Shown in pieces: positions 1 through 8,673 of a stretch of DNA of 64,000 nucleotides (the stretch's first letter is position 1; the number at the start of each line of letters is the position of its first letter). The translations under genes and the position numbers were made by a program. A model generated the notes under the pieces. The model saw only the letters and a program-made list of their open reading frames with translations. It was not told the origin of the DNA and ran no database searches. The stretch lies in NCBI RefSeq assembly GCF_002796985.1, contig NZ_PEKX01000004.1, positions 1-64,000 of the forward strand, written 5' to 3'. This stretch comes from Pseudomonas sp. (GTDB lineage Bacteria; Pseudomonadota; Gammaproteobacteria; Pseudomonadales; Pseudomonadaceae).

Positions 1-95
1 CTATGTCTCCCGACACCTGTTACCCATGTGTCCCGGCAGAACACTGCGCTCCACCCATCCTACCGATCACCACTCCACTCTCCACGCGGCTGGGC

Positions 96-121
96 GGTTC
101 GCGAGCAAGCTCGCTCCTACA
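96..121. repeat. REP-like palindrome (GCGAGCAAGCTCGC core)
   Basis: Short imperfect palindrome with core gcgagcaagctcgctcctac. The same core recurs near 14.1, 41.2 and 44.5 kb, so it is a dispersed Pseudomonas-type intergenic repeat. The rest of bases 1-146 shows no convincing gene on either strand. Confidence 0.7.
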
Positions 122-146
122 GGTGTTCTCCTACCAAGTTCTGCGC

Positions 147-170
147 AAAAAAAACGGGCCCGAAGGCCCG
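147..170 (-). terminator. Rho-independent terminator after the phenylacetaldehyde dehydrogenase gene
   Basis: Read on the minus strand, a perfect 6-bp GC stem (155-160 pairing with 165-170) closed by a four-base loop is followed by eight T residues (147-154). It lies about 30 nt past the stop codon of the dehydrogenase at 203. Confidence 0.85.
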
Positions 171-202
171 CTGCTAAACGAGGGTGTTGCTCTCTACTTC
201 AA

Positions 203-1693
203 TCAATGCGCGATGCACACCGACTTGATCTCGGTATAGGCCTCGACCACGGCGCGGCCGAACTCGCGGCCCATGCCCGACTGCTTGACGCCGCCGAAGG
301 GCATGCTCGGGTCAAGCAGCACGTGGGCGTTGACCCACACGGTGCCGGACTCGATGCGCGGGACCATGTTCATGGCCTTGCTCAGGTCGTTGGTCCACAG
401 GCTCGCACCCAGGCCGTATTCGCTGTCGTTGGCCATTTCGATGGCCTGCTCGTCCTCGTCGAACGGCAGCACCGCCAGCACCGGGCCGAACACTTCGTCA
501 CGGGCCACGGCCATCTGCATGGTCACGTCGGCCAGTACGGTGGGCTGCACGTAGAAGCCGCTGCCGCCAACCTGCTCGCCACCGCAGACGATGCGCGCGC
601 CCTGCTCGCCGGCACGGGTGATGTGGTCGAGCACGCTGCGCTGCTGCTTGGCGGAAACCAGCGGGTTGATCTGTGCGGTCGGGTCCATGCCCTCGCCCAG
701 GCTCATGCCGGCCACGGCGGCGGCCAGTTTCTCGACGAACTCGTCGTAGCGCGAACGGTGTACGTAGAAGCGCGAAGCCGCGGCGCAGACCTGGCCGTTG
801 TTCAGCAGGCCGCCCAGCAGCGCGCCCTGCACGGCGTTATCGATGTTGGCGTCGGCAAGGACGATCATCGGGTTCTTGCCGCCCAGTTCGAGGGCGAAGC
901 GGGTCATGTTCTGCACGGCAGCCAGGCCGACGCTGCGACCCACCGCGGTGGAGCCGGTGAAGGAGACCTTGTTGACCAGCTTGTGGCTGGCCAGGCCGCC
1001 ACCGATGCGCGGGCCGTCGCCGGTCACCAGGTTGAACACACCCGCCGGCACGCCGGCCTCGAAGGCCAGTTCGGCCAGACGCAGAGCGGTCAGCGGGGTT
1101 TCCGAGGCGGGCTTGATCACCACACTGTTGCCGGTGGCCAGCGCCGGGATCAGCTTCCACACGGCGATCATCAGCGGGAAGTTCCACGGCACGATGCCGG
1201 CGACCACGCCCAGCGGCTCGCGACGGGTGTAGGCGGTGAACTTGGCGCCGGGCGGCAGCGGGATGGAGACGTTCAGCGACTGGCCTTCGATCTTGGTCGC
1301 CCAGCCGGCCATGTAGCGCATGAATTCGACGGTGGCGCCGACATCCAGCATGCGCGAGATGTTGATCGACTTGCCCTGGCTGAGGGTTTCCAGCTGGGCC
1401 AGCTCCTCGCCGTTGGCTTCCACCAGGTCGGCGAAGCGCAGCAGGATACGCTCGCGGTCGGCCGGGCGCAGGTCGGCCCAGACGCGGGATTTGTAGGCGG
1501 CCTGGGCGGACTTCACGGCGCGGTCGAGCAGGTCGGTATCGATGTCGGCGACGCTGGAGATCGCCTGGCCGGTGGCCGGGTTCAGCACGTCGGTACGGGC
1601 GCCCTCGGGCACCACCCAGGCGCCGTCGATGAAGCAGCCATGCTTGCGCGCCAGGAAGGCAGTGACCTGAGGCAGGGTCTGTGTGACGTTCAT
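203..1693 (-). CDS. feaB: Aldehyde dehydrogenase, probably phenylacetaldehyde dehydrogenase
   Basis: A 496-aa NAD(P)-dependent aldehyde dehydrogenase of normal length. The catalytic Cys is visible in NNGQVCAAASR and the general-base Glu in LELGGKNP; IVPWNFPL and GSTAVGR belong to the Rossmann cofactor site. The start is supported by an AGGAGAG Shine-Dalgarno 3 nt upstream of the ATG. It lies 16 nt downstream of a cytochrome c gene, so the two are probably co-transcribed. A FeaR-type regulator follows upstream and the phenylacetate operon is close by. That context points to oxidation of phenylacetaldehyde to phenylacetate, which PaaK would then activate. The family assignment is certain; the substrate is inferred from context, and another aromatic aldehyde is possible. 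Confidence 0.85.
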   Translation of the reverse strand: MNVTQTLPQVTAFLARKHGCFIDGAWVVPEGARTDVLNPATGQAISSVADIDTDLLDRAVKSAQAAYKSRVWADLRPADRERILLRFADLVEANGEELAQLETLSQGKSINISRMLDVGATVEFMRYMAGWATKIEGQSLNVSIPLPPGAKFTAYTRREPLGVVAGIVPWNFPLMIAVWKLIPALATGNSVVIKPASETPLTALRLAELAFEAGVPAGVFNLVTGDGPRIGGGLASHKLVNKVSFTGSTAVGRSVGLAAVQNMTRFALELGGKNPMIVLADANIDNAVQGALLGGLLNNGQVCAAASRFYVHRSRYDEFVEKLAAAVAGMSLGEGMDPTAQINPLVSAKQQRSVLDHITRAGEQGARIVCGGEQVGGSGFYVQPTVLADVTMQMAVARDEVFGPVLAVLPFDEDEQAIEMANDSEYGLGASLWTNDLSKAMNMVPRIESGTVWVNAHVLLDPSMPFGGVKQSGMGREFGRAVVEAYTEIKSVCIAH

Positions 1694-1709
1694 GGTCTCT
1701 CCTGATGGA

Positions 1710-2114
1710 TCAGTGCTGCTGGCTCAGCCAGCAGGTGAGCGCCCGCCGCTCGGCCACGTCGGCCAGGCCTGCAAAGGGCATGTAGGTTCCGGGCACGGCG
1801 GCCTGGGGCTGGCTGACGAAGGCGTCGAGGTTGTCGCGCGACCAGGTCGCGCCCTTGCCCTTCATCGCCTGGGAATAGCTGAAGCCGGCGAGCGAACCGG
1901 CCATGCGGCCGACCACGCCATGCAGGTTGGGGCCCATCATGCCGGGGCCGTCGGCCTTGGCGGTGTGGCAGATCGAGCAGTCGCGGGCGAACACGGTTTC
2001 GCCCTGCTGGGCGTCATTGGCCGGGCAATCGCCGGCGTACGCCAGCAGCGGTTGCAGTAGCGCACCGGCCAGCAGCAGGCCGAGGGCGCCGAATCGGAGC
2101 TTGTTGCGGGACAT
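1710..2114 (-). CDS. Periplasmic class I cytochrome c
   Basis: A 134-aa protein with a Sec signal peptide (hydrophobic run about residues 9-27, likely cleavage after AYA) and one haem-binding CSICH motif (Cys46, Cys49, His50). Met112 in TYMPFAG is the likely second axial ligand. It resembles small cytochrome c550-type electron carriers. It is the first gene of a two-gene minus-strand unit with the aldehyde dehydrogenase. Such cytochromes usually accept electrons from periplasmic quinoprotein or quinohaemoprotein dehydrogenases, so it may serve an amine or alcohol dehydrogenase that makes phenylacetaldehyde. No such partner enzyme is visible in the window. The start has AAGGTGAT at suitable spacing. 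Confidence 0.85.
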   Translation of the reverse strand: MSRNKLRFGALGLLLAGALLQPLLAYAGDCPANDAQQGETVFARDCSICHTAKADGPGMMGPNLHGVVGRMAGSLAGFSYSQAMKGKGATWSRDNLDAFVSQPQAAVPGTYMPFAGLADVAERRALTCWLSQQH

Positions 2115-2272
2115 CGGGACATCACCTTCGAGTACAGCTTTGCGGCCGGATGGCGCGCGTCATCGAAGGTGATTGTTGCCAGCGGCGCTGGGGAGGGTCT
2201 TTTCCTCTGTGCCAGACGTGTTGGCGGGAGTGCCAGGATGGCGGGAAAAGTGAGCGGTCTTACAAGATCAAG

Positions 2273-2396
2273 TGCCCCTCACCCTAACCCTCTCCCGCAA
2301 GCGGGAGAGGGGACCGTTCGGTGCAGGAGGAAACCATGGCGTCAGCCGGCACGGACTGCCCCCTCTCCCTGCGGGAGAGGGCTGGGGTGAGGGGCA
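2273..2396. repeat. Bipartite CCCTCTCCC palindromic repeat
   Basis: Two hairpin arms (2273-2313 and about 2357-2396), each built from ccctctccc paired with gggagaggg, flank a conserved spacer containing gaaaccatggcgtcagccgg. The same bipartite unit recurs at about 12.0, 36.3 and 40.2 kb. It occupies most of the 333-bp gap between the cytochrome gene and the FeaR-type gene. No small ORF there looks real. Confidence 0.8.
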
Positions 2397-2447
2397 AACA
2401 CCTGCACAAGACTACCGAGGGATACAGTTGTTCTCGCTAAGCGCAGC

Positions 2448-3365
2448 TCAATTCGCGTAACGCTTGCGGTACTCGCCCGGCGACACCCCGAAGCGGCCCT
2501 TGAAGGCCGTGGAGAAGTAGCTCGAATCGGAGAAGCCCCAGGCATAGCCCAGCGCCGACAGCTTCTGCTCGAACTGGGCGTTGCGCAAGGTCTCGGCGCA
2601 GAAGTCCAGGCGGCGGTTCTTGATGTACTGCGCCACCACCAGGCCCTTCTTGGCGAACATGCGGTACAGGCCGCGCACCGAGATGCCCACTTCGCGGGCG
2701 ATCAGCTCGGGGCAGAGTTCTTCGGCACCGATGTGCTGGTCGATGAAGGCGGTGGCCTTGCGGAACATCCGCTCGTGGTTGTCCTGCTCGGCGTCCTGGC
2801 CCGCCAGCGCCGGGCGCAGCAGGGTCACCAGGGCGTCCAGGGTCGCCTCGCTCTCCAGCATGCCGAGGCTTTCCTGCTGGCTGGTCTCGACGATCAGGCG
2901 GTTGGCGAGTACGGCGATCGGCGAGCTGGCCGGGATCTTCGACGCGCAGGTCACTTCCGACATGCGCAGGCTGCGTTCGATTACCTGGCGCGGCAGGATC
3001 AGCGAGAGCTGCCGGGATTCCTCCAGGTAAGTCATGTCGCTCGGCCGGCTGGCATCGATCAGGCTGATGTCACCGCGCGACAGCTCAACGCGGTTGTCAC
3101 CCTGCTCCAGGCGCGAACGCCCTTCGAGCTGGAACACCGCGTAATAATGCCCGCCCGCGCTGGTGCCGACTTCCTTGCTGCTCCGGTACAGGTGCACCTG
3201 AGCCATGTCGACCACGCTGAGCTTGATCGCACCGCCCTGGTATTCGCGCAACCGTCCATGGAACTGGGGGCCGAGGGTGCGCGCATCGAAACGACCGCAC
3301 GCCTGGTTGACCTGTCCCAGCCACGCCTCGAAGGCGTCATCCCTCAATGTCGATGAAGAATTCAT
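2448..3365 (-). CDS. feaR: FeaR-family AraC/XylS transcriptional activator
   Basis: A 305-aa regulator. Residues about 1-190 form an AraC-binding-like sensor domain of the FeaR/AraC_binding_2 type (HYYAVFQLEG, SRGDISLIDA). Residues about 205-300 are the double helix-turn-helix (EVGISVRGLYRMF and LGYAWGFSDSSYFSTAFK). FeaR in enterics activates aromatic amine oxidase and phenylacetaldehyde dehydrogenase genes in response to aromatic aldehydes. The same job fits here because the cytochrome c and phenylacetaldehyde dehydrogenase pair lies immediately downstream on the same strand, although a 333-bp repeat-containing gap separates them. No operator was identified. Confidence 0.85.
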   Translation of the reverse strand: MNSSSTLRDDAFEAWLGQVNQACGRFDARTLGPQFHGRLREYQGGAIKLSVVDMAQVHLYRSSKEVGTSAGGHYYAVFQLEGRSRLEQGDNRVELSRGDISLIDASRPSDMTYLEESRQLSLILPRQVIERSLRMSEVTCASKIPASSPIAVLANRLIVETSQQESLGMLESEATLDALVTLLRPALAGQDAEQDNHERMFRKATAFIDQHIGAEELCPELIAREVGISVRGLYRMFAKKGLVVAQYIKNRRLDFCAETLRNAQFEQKLSALGYAWGFSDSSYFSTAFKGRFGVSPGEYRKRYAN

Positions 3366-3529
3366 GACCTGCAGAGCCTCACACGCATTGTTTGTTGTTA
3401 TTCAGCGACGGCCTCCAGGGCCTGTCGTCATTGTCCGTCGCGGTTCTTCTCGGGAAGACCCCGCGCCGGTGTCCTCGCTCTGCAATCGCAGGGCTGCAAA
3501 GCGAGAGGCATCTTTCACGCCAACTCCTG

Positions 3530-4453
3530 TCAGTTCAATCCGCCGAAGCGTTTGTAGAAGCTTTCGCCGACGTCCGGTAGGGGGCCGTCGGCGGTCTCCA
3601 GGCTGCGGTTCAGCCAGTCCTCGGCCTTGGCGTGGATCAGTCGGTAGATATTGCGGCACAGCTGCCGCGCCGCGCGCCCTTCCCAGTCGCCCGGCAATAG
3701 CTCATCGGGCAGTTGTGGGTCACGCAGGAGCAGCCGGCGGTATTCGTGGATCAACAGGGTGCGCGCCAGGAAGCAGTCTTCCGGGCGCAGCTGCTCCTGC
3801 TCGCGCAGCGCCTGCCAGAGCGGGCGGAACAGCTGGATGAACTCGCTGTAGTGCTCGCCCAGCTCGTCGATCTTCCAGCTCTCGCGCACCTGCATGCGCA
3901 TGGCGCGGGAGGCCAGCACGTCCTGGGCGCGGGTTTCGAAAACGATGCAGTCTTCGGCCACGTCCAGGTCCTGCAGGGTCGCCATGACGTCGCTGCGGTC
4001 GGCGCGCGGGCAGGCCATGACGGTCGGCGAGATGGCGCCGAAGCCTTGCCATTCCAGCTCCTCGCGGACCTGCTTGCGCTTGTCGGCGGCGATCTGCGCG
4101 AGCATCACCAGGGTCCAGGAACCGTCCCAGGCCGGCAGGCTGGAGCTGTAGACGCGCTTGAAGGCCTTCTCGAAACGCCGCCGGCCGGTGCCGGTCAGGC
4201 TGTAGTAGCTGCGCCGGCCGACCTTCTCGGCGGTCAGCCAGTCTTCCTTGGTCAGGCGGAAGATCGAGGTGCGGATCAGCCGCTCGTTGATGCCGAACGG
4301 CTCCAGCAGATTGATCAGGCTACCCAGCCAGACGGTGCCGCCATGGGGTTCGATGGCATCGCCATACAGGGTGATGATCAGCGAGCTGGCGCGGATCGGC
4401 GTCTGTTCCTGGAAGCGATTGATCAGCTGATTCAGCGGTGCTAGAGCGGTCAT
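3530..4453 (-). CDS. paaX: PaaX, phenylacetyl-CoA-responsive GntR-type repressor
   Basis: A 307-aa protein when started at MTALAPLNQL, matching the usual length of pseudomonad PaaX. It has the characteristic winged-helix region (TSIFRLTKEDWLTAEKVGRR) followed by the PaaX-specific C-terminal domain. It represses paa promoters and releases them on binding phenylacetyl-CoA. Start choice is uncertain. The frame is open upstream to an ATG at 4534 that overlaps the paaY stop as ATGA and has GGAAGG just before it, whereas the 4453 ATG has no obvious Shine-Dalgarno. Conservation favours 4453; translational coupling favours 4534. It is second in a paaY-paaX minus-strand unit. Confidence 0.92.
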   Translation of the reverse strand: MTALAPLNQLINRFQEQTPIRASSLIITLYGDAIEPHGGTVWLGSLINLLEPFGINERLIRTSIFRLTKEDWLTAEKVGRRSYYSLTGTGRRRFEKAFKRVYSSSLPAWDGSWTLVMLAQIAADKRKQVREELEWQGFGAISPTVMACPRADRSDVMATLQDLDVAEDCIVFETRAQDVLASRAMRMQVRESWKIDELGEHYSEFIQLFRPLWQALREQEQLRPEDCFLARTLLIHEYRRLLLRDPQLPDELLPGDWEGRAARQLCRNIYRLIHAKAEDWLNRSLETADGPLPDVGESFYKRFGGLN

Positions 4454-4530
4454 GGCACGTTGCGCAGTCGAAGGAGCGGCGACTATACCTGCCCGCCGCA
4501 CCGCCTGGCCATTGGAGCGAACCCCAGTAC

Positions 4531-5136
4531 TCATGCGTCCTTCCCCGCCCCTGTCTTGGGCCGGAAACCGGAATCGCCCAGGCGCGCGCGCTCTTCTTCT
4601 ATTTCCGTCAGCGGCTGGCATTCCACCAGGCTGGTGATGCAGCGTTTGGCCAGGGCCTGGTATTCCTCGGTGCCACGGCGTTTCCAGGCAATCTCCTCGT
4701 CGCTCAGGCTGCGTTTGACGCTGGCCGGCGCGCCCATCACCAGGCTTTGCGGCGGGCAGTCGAACTTGGCTTTGACGAACGCGGCGGCTGAAACGATGGA
4801 GCGCGCGCCGATCCGGGCGTAATCCATGACCACGGCATTCATCCCTACCAGGGCGTCCTCGCCGATACGGCAACCGTGCAGCACCGCGCCGTGGCCGATG
4901 TGGCCGTTGCGCTCGACGACGGTATCGCTGTCCGGGAACCCATGCATGACGCAGGTATCCTGGAGGTTCGCGCCTTCTTCGAGGACGATCCGCCCGAAGT
5001 CGCCGCGCAGCGCCGCCAGCGGGCCAACATAGCAGCCGGGGCCGACAATGACGTCGCCGATCAGTACGGCGGTGGGATGGACATAGGCGGTCGGATGAAC
5101 GACCGGGCGCACACCTTCGAGGCTGTAGCAGGGCAT
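4531..5136 (-). CDS. paaY: PaaY, hexapeptide-repeat thioesterase
   Basis: A 201-aa left-handed beta-helix protein with recurring hexapeptide units (VGPGCYVGPLAALRGDFG, IGHGAVLHGCRIGEDALVG). It belongs to the gamma-carbonic-anhydrase-like PaaY family, which hydrolyses inhibitory ring-hydroxylated phenylacetyl-CoA derivatives and protects the pathway. The start at MPCYSLEG is preferred because AGGAGAA sits 5 nt upstream; the longer open frame adds 15 poorly conserved residues. It is transcribed before paaX and overlaps it if the 4534 start of paaX is used. It faces the paaF operon across a 377-bp AT-richer control region. Confidence 0.92.
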   Translation of the reverse strand: MPCYSLEGVRPVVHPTAYVHPTAVLIGDVIVGPGCYVGPLAALRGDFGRIVLEEGANLQDTCVMHGFPDSDTVVERNGHIGHGAVLHGCRIGEDALVGMNAVVMDYARIGARSIVSAAAFVKAKFDCPPQSLVMGAPASVKRSLSDEEIAWKRRGTEEYQALAKRCITSLVECQPLTEIEEERARLGDSGFRPKTGAGKDA

Positions 5137-5513
5137 CGGGTTCTCCTGTGGCGCTGCCGGCGTTCCGGCATCACCGCACAAAGCGATTTGTTCTTTTGCA
5201 AATTTTGTATCACATCAAAACAAATACCTCCAATCTAAATCTGACGTATCACTTCCGGATGACGTCGACAGGACGGAAAGAAGGCTTACCAAACCAGCAA
5301 ATACGCTGCATGGAAGACAGACTCCAACCACTATGGATACCCAATCGGTGGCACCGGAAGAAATACTTTAGACACGCGATTCAACTTTTGTAGTTGTTTT
5401 TCCGTATCGCTTTAGGCCTATACTGCGGAAAGGCCGGAGACGGGCAACGCCTGCCTCCCATAATTCCAATACAGCCGGCCATGCAGCCGCGCGTGCAGCC
5501 TGAGGACGATGTC
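5137..5513. promoter_or_regulatory. Divergent paaY / paaF control region
   Basis: A 377-bp gene-free region that is more AT-rich than its surroundings and lies between divergent paaYX and paaFGHIJK. Two copies of GTATCAC (5207-5213 and 5246-5252) and the element tgaatcgcgtgt (minus strand, 5372-5383) resemble the TGATTC-type PaaX operator described in E. coli. They are candidates only. A short upstream start in the paaF frame (5394) would run through this region but has no Shine-Dalgarno. Confidence 0.5.
5394..5424 (+). promoter_or_regulatory. Candidate sigma70 promoter of the paaF operon
   Basis: TTGTTT (5394-5399) and TATACT (5419-5424) are separated by 19 nt, slightly longer than ideal. 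The pair lies about 90 nt upstream of paaF and just downstream of a possible PaaX half-site at 5372-5383, where a repressor could block initiation. Confidence 0.4.
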
Positions 5514-6287
5514 ATGCCTCGCACCCTTGCCGTTCAGATGCCTGAAGCGGGCGTCCGCCTGATTACCCTGCAGCGCCCCGAAGCGCTGAACGCCTTGAAC
5601 ACCGAACTGCTCGGCGAACTGGCCGCCGAACTCGACGCCGCCGAGCAGGACAGCGAAACCCGCGCCGTGGTGCTGACCGGTAGCCGCAAGGCCTTCGCCG
5701 CTGGCGCCGACATCAAGGAAATGGCCGAGCGCGACCTGGCCGGCATCCTCAATGACCCGCGCGTCGGCTACTGGCAGCGCATTGCCGCCTTCTCCAAGCC
5801 GCTGATTGCCGCCGTCAATGGCTTCGCCCTGGGCGGTGGCTGCGAGCTGGCCATGCACGCCGACATCCTTGTCGCCGGCGAAGACGCGCGCTTCGGCCAG
5901 CCGGAAATCAACCTCGGCATCATGCCCGGCGCCGGCGGCACCCAGCGCCTGCTGCGTGCCGTGGGCAAGCCGCTGGCGATGCAGATGGTGCTCACCGGCG
6001 AAGCCATCGACGCTCGCCACGCCCAGCGCGCCGGCCTGGTCAGCGAAGTCACCCAACCCGAATTCACCGTCGAGCGCGCCCTGCAGATCGGCCGCAGCAT
6101 CGCCGCCAAGGCGCCGCTGGCCGTGCGCCTGGCCAAGGAAGCACTGCTCAAGGCACAGGACACCGATCTGGCCAGCGGCCTGCGCTTCGAACGCCACGCC
6201 TTCACCCTGCTGGCTGGCACCGCCGACCGCGACGAGGGCATCCGTGCCTTCCAGGAAAAACGCAAGCCGGCCTTCCTTGGCAAATAA
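5514..6287 (+). CDS. paaF: PaaF, 2,3-dehydroadipyl-CoA hydratase
   Basis: A 257-aa crotonase-fold enoyl-CoA hydratase. The oxyanion-hole segments AGADIKEMA and GFALGGGCELAMH are visible, with the second catalytic-region Glu in PEINLGIMPGAGG. In the phenylacetate pathway PaaF hydrates 2,3-dehydroadipyl-CoA to 3-hydroxyadipyl-CoA. The start is MPRTLAVQM, preceded by GAGGA with 7-nt spacing, rather than the far-upstream in-frame ATG. It heads a tight plus-strand operon with paaG 58 nt downstream. Assignment of PaaF versus a general hydratase rests on operon position. Confidence 0.9.
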   Translation: MPRTLAVQMPEAGVRLITLQRPEALNALNTELLGELAAELDAAEQDSETRAVVLTGSRKAFAAGADIKEMAERDLAGILNDPRVGYWQRIAAFSKPLIAAVNGFALGGGCELAMHADILVAGEDARFGQPEINLGIMPGAGGTQRLLRAVGKPLAMQMVLTGEAIDARHAQRAGLVSEVTQPEFTVERALQIGRSIAAKAPLAVRLAKEALLKAQDTDLASGLRFERHAFTLLAGTADRDEGIRAFQEKRKPAFLGK

Positions 6288-6345
6288 AAGCCAAGGCCAC
6301 TGAGCGTCAGCCCCCTTTCTGCCAATTGATGGAGCGAGTCCGCCC

Positions 6346-7137
6346 ATGAACTTCGAGCACATCCTGTTTTCCATCGAGGACGGCGTCGCCCTCCTCAGCC
6401 TGAACCGCCCGGAGCAGCTCAACAGCTTCAACGCCGCCATGCATGGCGAAGTGCGCGAGGCGCTCAAGCAGGTCCGGCAGAACCCGGAAGCCCGCGTGCT
6501 GCTGCTGACCGGCGAGGGCCGTGGTTTCTGCGCCGGGCAAGACCTGTCCGACCGCAACGTCGCGCCCGGTGCCGAAGTGCCGGACCTCGGCCAGTCCATC
6601 GAGCAGTTCTACAACCCGCTGATCCGCACCCTGCGCGACCTGCCGCTGCCGGTCATCTGCGCGGTCAACGGCGTGGCCGCCGGTGCCGGGGCGAACATCC
6701 CGCTGGCCTGCGACCTGGTGCTGGCGGCGCGCTCGGCCAGCTTCATCCAGGCCTTCTGCAAGATCGGCCTGATCCCCGATTCCGGCGGCACCTGGACGCT
6801 GCCGCGCCTGGTCGGCATGGCCCGCGCCAAGGCGCTCGCGCTGCTGGGCAATCGCCTCTCCGCCGAGCAGGCCGAGCAATGGGGCCTGATCTACCAGGTG
6901 GTGGACGACGCCAACCTGCGCGAGGAAGCCCTCAAGCTCGCCCGCCACCTGGCGACCCAGCCGACCTACGGCCTGGCCCTGATCAAGCGCAGCCTCAACG
7001 CCAGCCTGAACAACAGCCTCGACGAGCAGCTGGAGCTGGAGCGCGACCTTCAGCGCCTGGCCGGCCGCAGCGAGGACTACCGCGAGGGCGTGTCCGCCTT
7101 CATGGAAAAACGCACCCCCAGCTTCAAGGGCCGCTGA
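6346..7137 (+). CDS. paaG: PaaG, ring-1,2-epoxyphenylacetyl-CoA isomerase
   Basis: A 263-aa crotonase-family isomerase. The conserved segments GRGFCAGQDLSDRN and GVAAGAGANIPLACDL are typical of PaaG, as is KIGLIPDSGGTW, where the catalytic Asp is expected. PaaG converts the ring epoxide of phenylacetyl-CoA to an oxepin-CoA and also isomerises later intermediates. The gene stops 3 nt before paaH. The epoxide substrate is made by PaaABCE, which is not encoded in this window and must be supplied from elsewhere. Confidence 0.92.
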   Translation: MNFEHILFSIEDGVALLSLNRPEQLNSFNAAMHGEVREALKQVRQNPEARVLLLTGEGRGFCAGQDLSDRNVAPGAEVPDLGQSIEQFYNPLIRTLRDLPLPVICAVNGVAAGAGANIPLACDLVLAARSASFIQAFCKIGLIPDSGGTWTLPRLVGMARAKALALLGNRLSAEQAEQWGLIYQVVDDANLREEALKLARHLATQPTYGLALIKRSLNASLNNSLDEQLELERDLQRLAGRSEDYREGVSAFMEKRTPSFKGR

Positions 7138-7140
7138 TCG

Positions 7141-8673
7141 ATGAGCGCACTTTCGAAAGACGCAAACGTCGCAGTGATCGGTGCCGGCGCCATGGGCGCG
7201 GGCATCGCCCAGGTCGCCGCGCAAGCCGGCCACCCGGTGAAGCTCTACGACAACCGCCCCGGCGCCGCCGCCCAGGCCATCGACGGCATCGACCGTCAGC
7301 TCGGCCGCCTGGTGGAGAAAGGCAAGCTCGACGCCGCCGCCCGCAGCGCCATCGTCGCCCGCCTGCAACCGGTAGAGACCATCGAGGCACTGGCCGATTC
7401 GAAGCTGGTGATCGAGGCCATCGTCGAGAACCTGGAGGTCAAGCGCGGCCTGTTCCAGCAGCTGGAAACGCTGTGCGCCGACGACTGCATCCTCGCCAGC
7501 AACACCTCCTCGCTGTCCATCACCAGCCTGGCGGCCGGCCTCAAGCGCCCGCAGCAAGTGGTCGGCATGCACTTCTTCAACCCGGCGCCGCTGATGGCGC
7601 TGGTGGAAGTCGTCTCCGGCCTCGCCACCGATCCGGAGCTGGCCGACAACCTGTATGCCACCTCGCTGGCCTGGGGCAAGAAGCCGGTTCACACCAAGTC
7701 CACGCCCGGCTTCATCGTCAACCGCGTGGCGCGCCCCTTCTATGCCGAAAGCCTGCGCCTGCTGCAGGAAGGCGCAGCCGACTGCGCCACGCTGGATGCG
7801 CTGATGCGCGATGCCGGCGGCTTCCGCATGGGCGCCTTCGAGCTGACCGACCTGATCGGCCATGACGTCAACTACGCCGTCACCTGCTCGGTGTTTGCCG
7901 CCTACTACGGCGACTTCCGCTTCCAGCCATCGCTGATCCAGAAGGAACTGGTGGACGCCGGCCGCCTCGGCCGCAAGAGCGGCCGGGGCTTCTACGACTA
8001 CGCCGAAGGCGCCGAACGCCCGCAGCCGGCGAGCCTGAGCAGCACCGCCAACATCACCACCTGCGTCGTGGAAGGCGACCTGGGCGTCGCCCAGCCGCTG
8101 GTGCAGCGCCTGAAAGACGCTGGCATCCAGATCATCCAGCGCGCCGGCAGCGGCCTGCTGCGGGTGGGCGATGCGGTTATCGCCCTCTCCGACGGCCGCC
8201 TCGCCAGCCAGCGCGCCAGGGAAGACGGCCTGCGCAACCTGGTGCTGATCGACCTCGCACTGGATTACAGCAAGGCTTCGCGCCTGGGCATTTCCGCCTC
8301 GGCGGATACCACGCCCGCAGCGCTGGATCAGGCGGTCGCCCTGCTTGCCAAGGCCGGCATCACCGCCAGCCGCCTGAGCGACACGCCCGGCCTCGCCGTG
8401 CTGCGCACCGTCGCCATGCTCGCCAACGAAGGCGCCGATGCGGTGCTGCAAGGCGTGGGCAGCGCCGGGGACATCGACCTCGCCATGCGTGCCGGCGTGA
8501 ACTACCCGCAAGGCCCGCTGGCCTGGGCCGGGCAGATCGGCATCGGCAACGTGCTGCGCGTGCTGGACAACCTGCAGGCCGCCTACGGCGAGGACCGCTA
8601 TCGCCCGTCCCTGCTGCTGCGCCGCCTGCATGCCGAAGGCGCGTATGCCAAGGAGAGCTGCTTCCATGACTGA
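7141..8673 (+). CDS. paaH: PaaH, 3-hydroxyadipyl-CoA dehydrogenase
   Basis: A 510-aa long-form 3-hydroxyacyl-CoA dehydrogenase. The N-terminal NAD-binding fold has VIGAGAMGAGIAQ (about residues 14-26). It is followed by the catalytic domain (ASNTSSLSIT, GMHFFNPAP, PGFIVNRVARPF). A second C-terminal 3HCDH-like domain explains the length relative to the short 280-aa family. It oxidises 3-hydroxyadipyl-CoA to 3-oxoadipyl-CoA. It overlaps paaI by 8 nt, so the two are translationally coupled. Confidence 0.93.
   Translation: MSALSKDANVAVIGAGAMGAGIAQVAAQAGHPVKLYDNRPGAAAQAIDGIDRQLGRLVEKGKLDAAARSAIVARLQPVETIEALADSKLVIEAIVENLEVKRGLFQQLETLCADDCILASNTSSLSITSLAAGLKRPQQVVGMHFFNPAPLMALVEVVSGLATDPELADNLYATSLAWGKKPVHTKSTPGFIVNRVARPFYAESLRLLQEGAADCATLDALMRDAGGFRMGAFELTDLIGHDVNYAVTCSVFAAYYGDFRFQPSLIQKELVDAGRLGRKSGRGFYDYAEGAERPQPASLSSTANITTCVVEGDLGVAQPLVQRLKDAGIQIIQRAGSGLLRVGDAVIALSDGRLASQRAREDGLRNLVLIDLALDYSKASRLGISASADTTPAALDQAVALLAKAGITASRLSDTPGLAVLRTVAMLANEGADAVLQGVGSAGDIDLAMRAGVNYPQGPLAWAGQIGIGNVLRVLDNLQAAYGEDRYRPSLLLRRLHAEGAYAKESCFHD

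Noticed and set aside
4454..4534. A separate small gene between paaX and paaY
   Set aside because: The segment is either the 5' extension of paaX (start 4534) or a short untranslated stretch; no independent ORF with a start signal is present.
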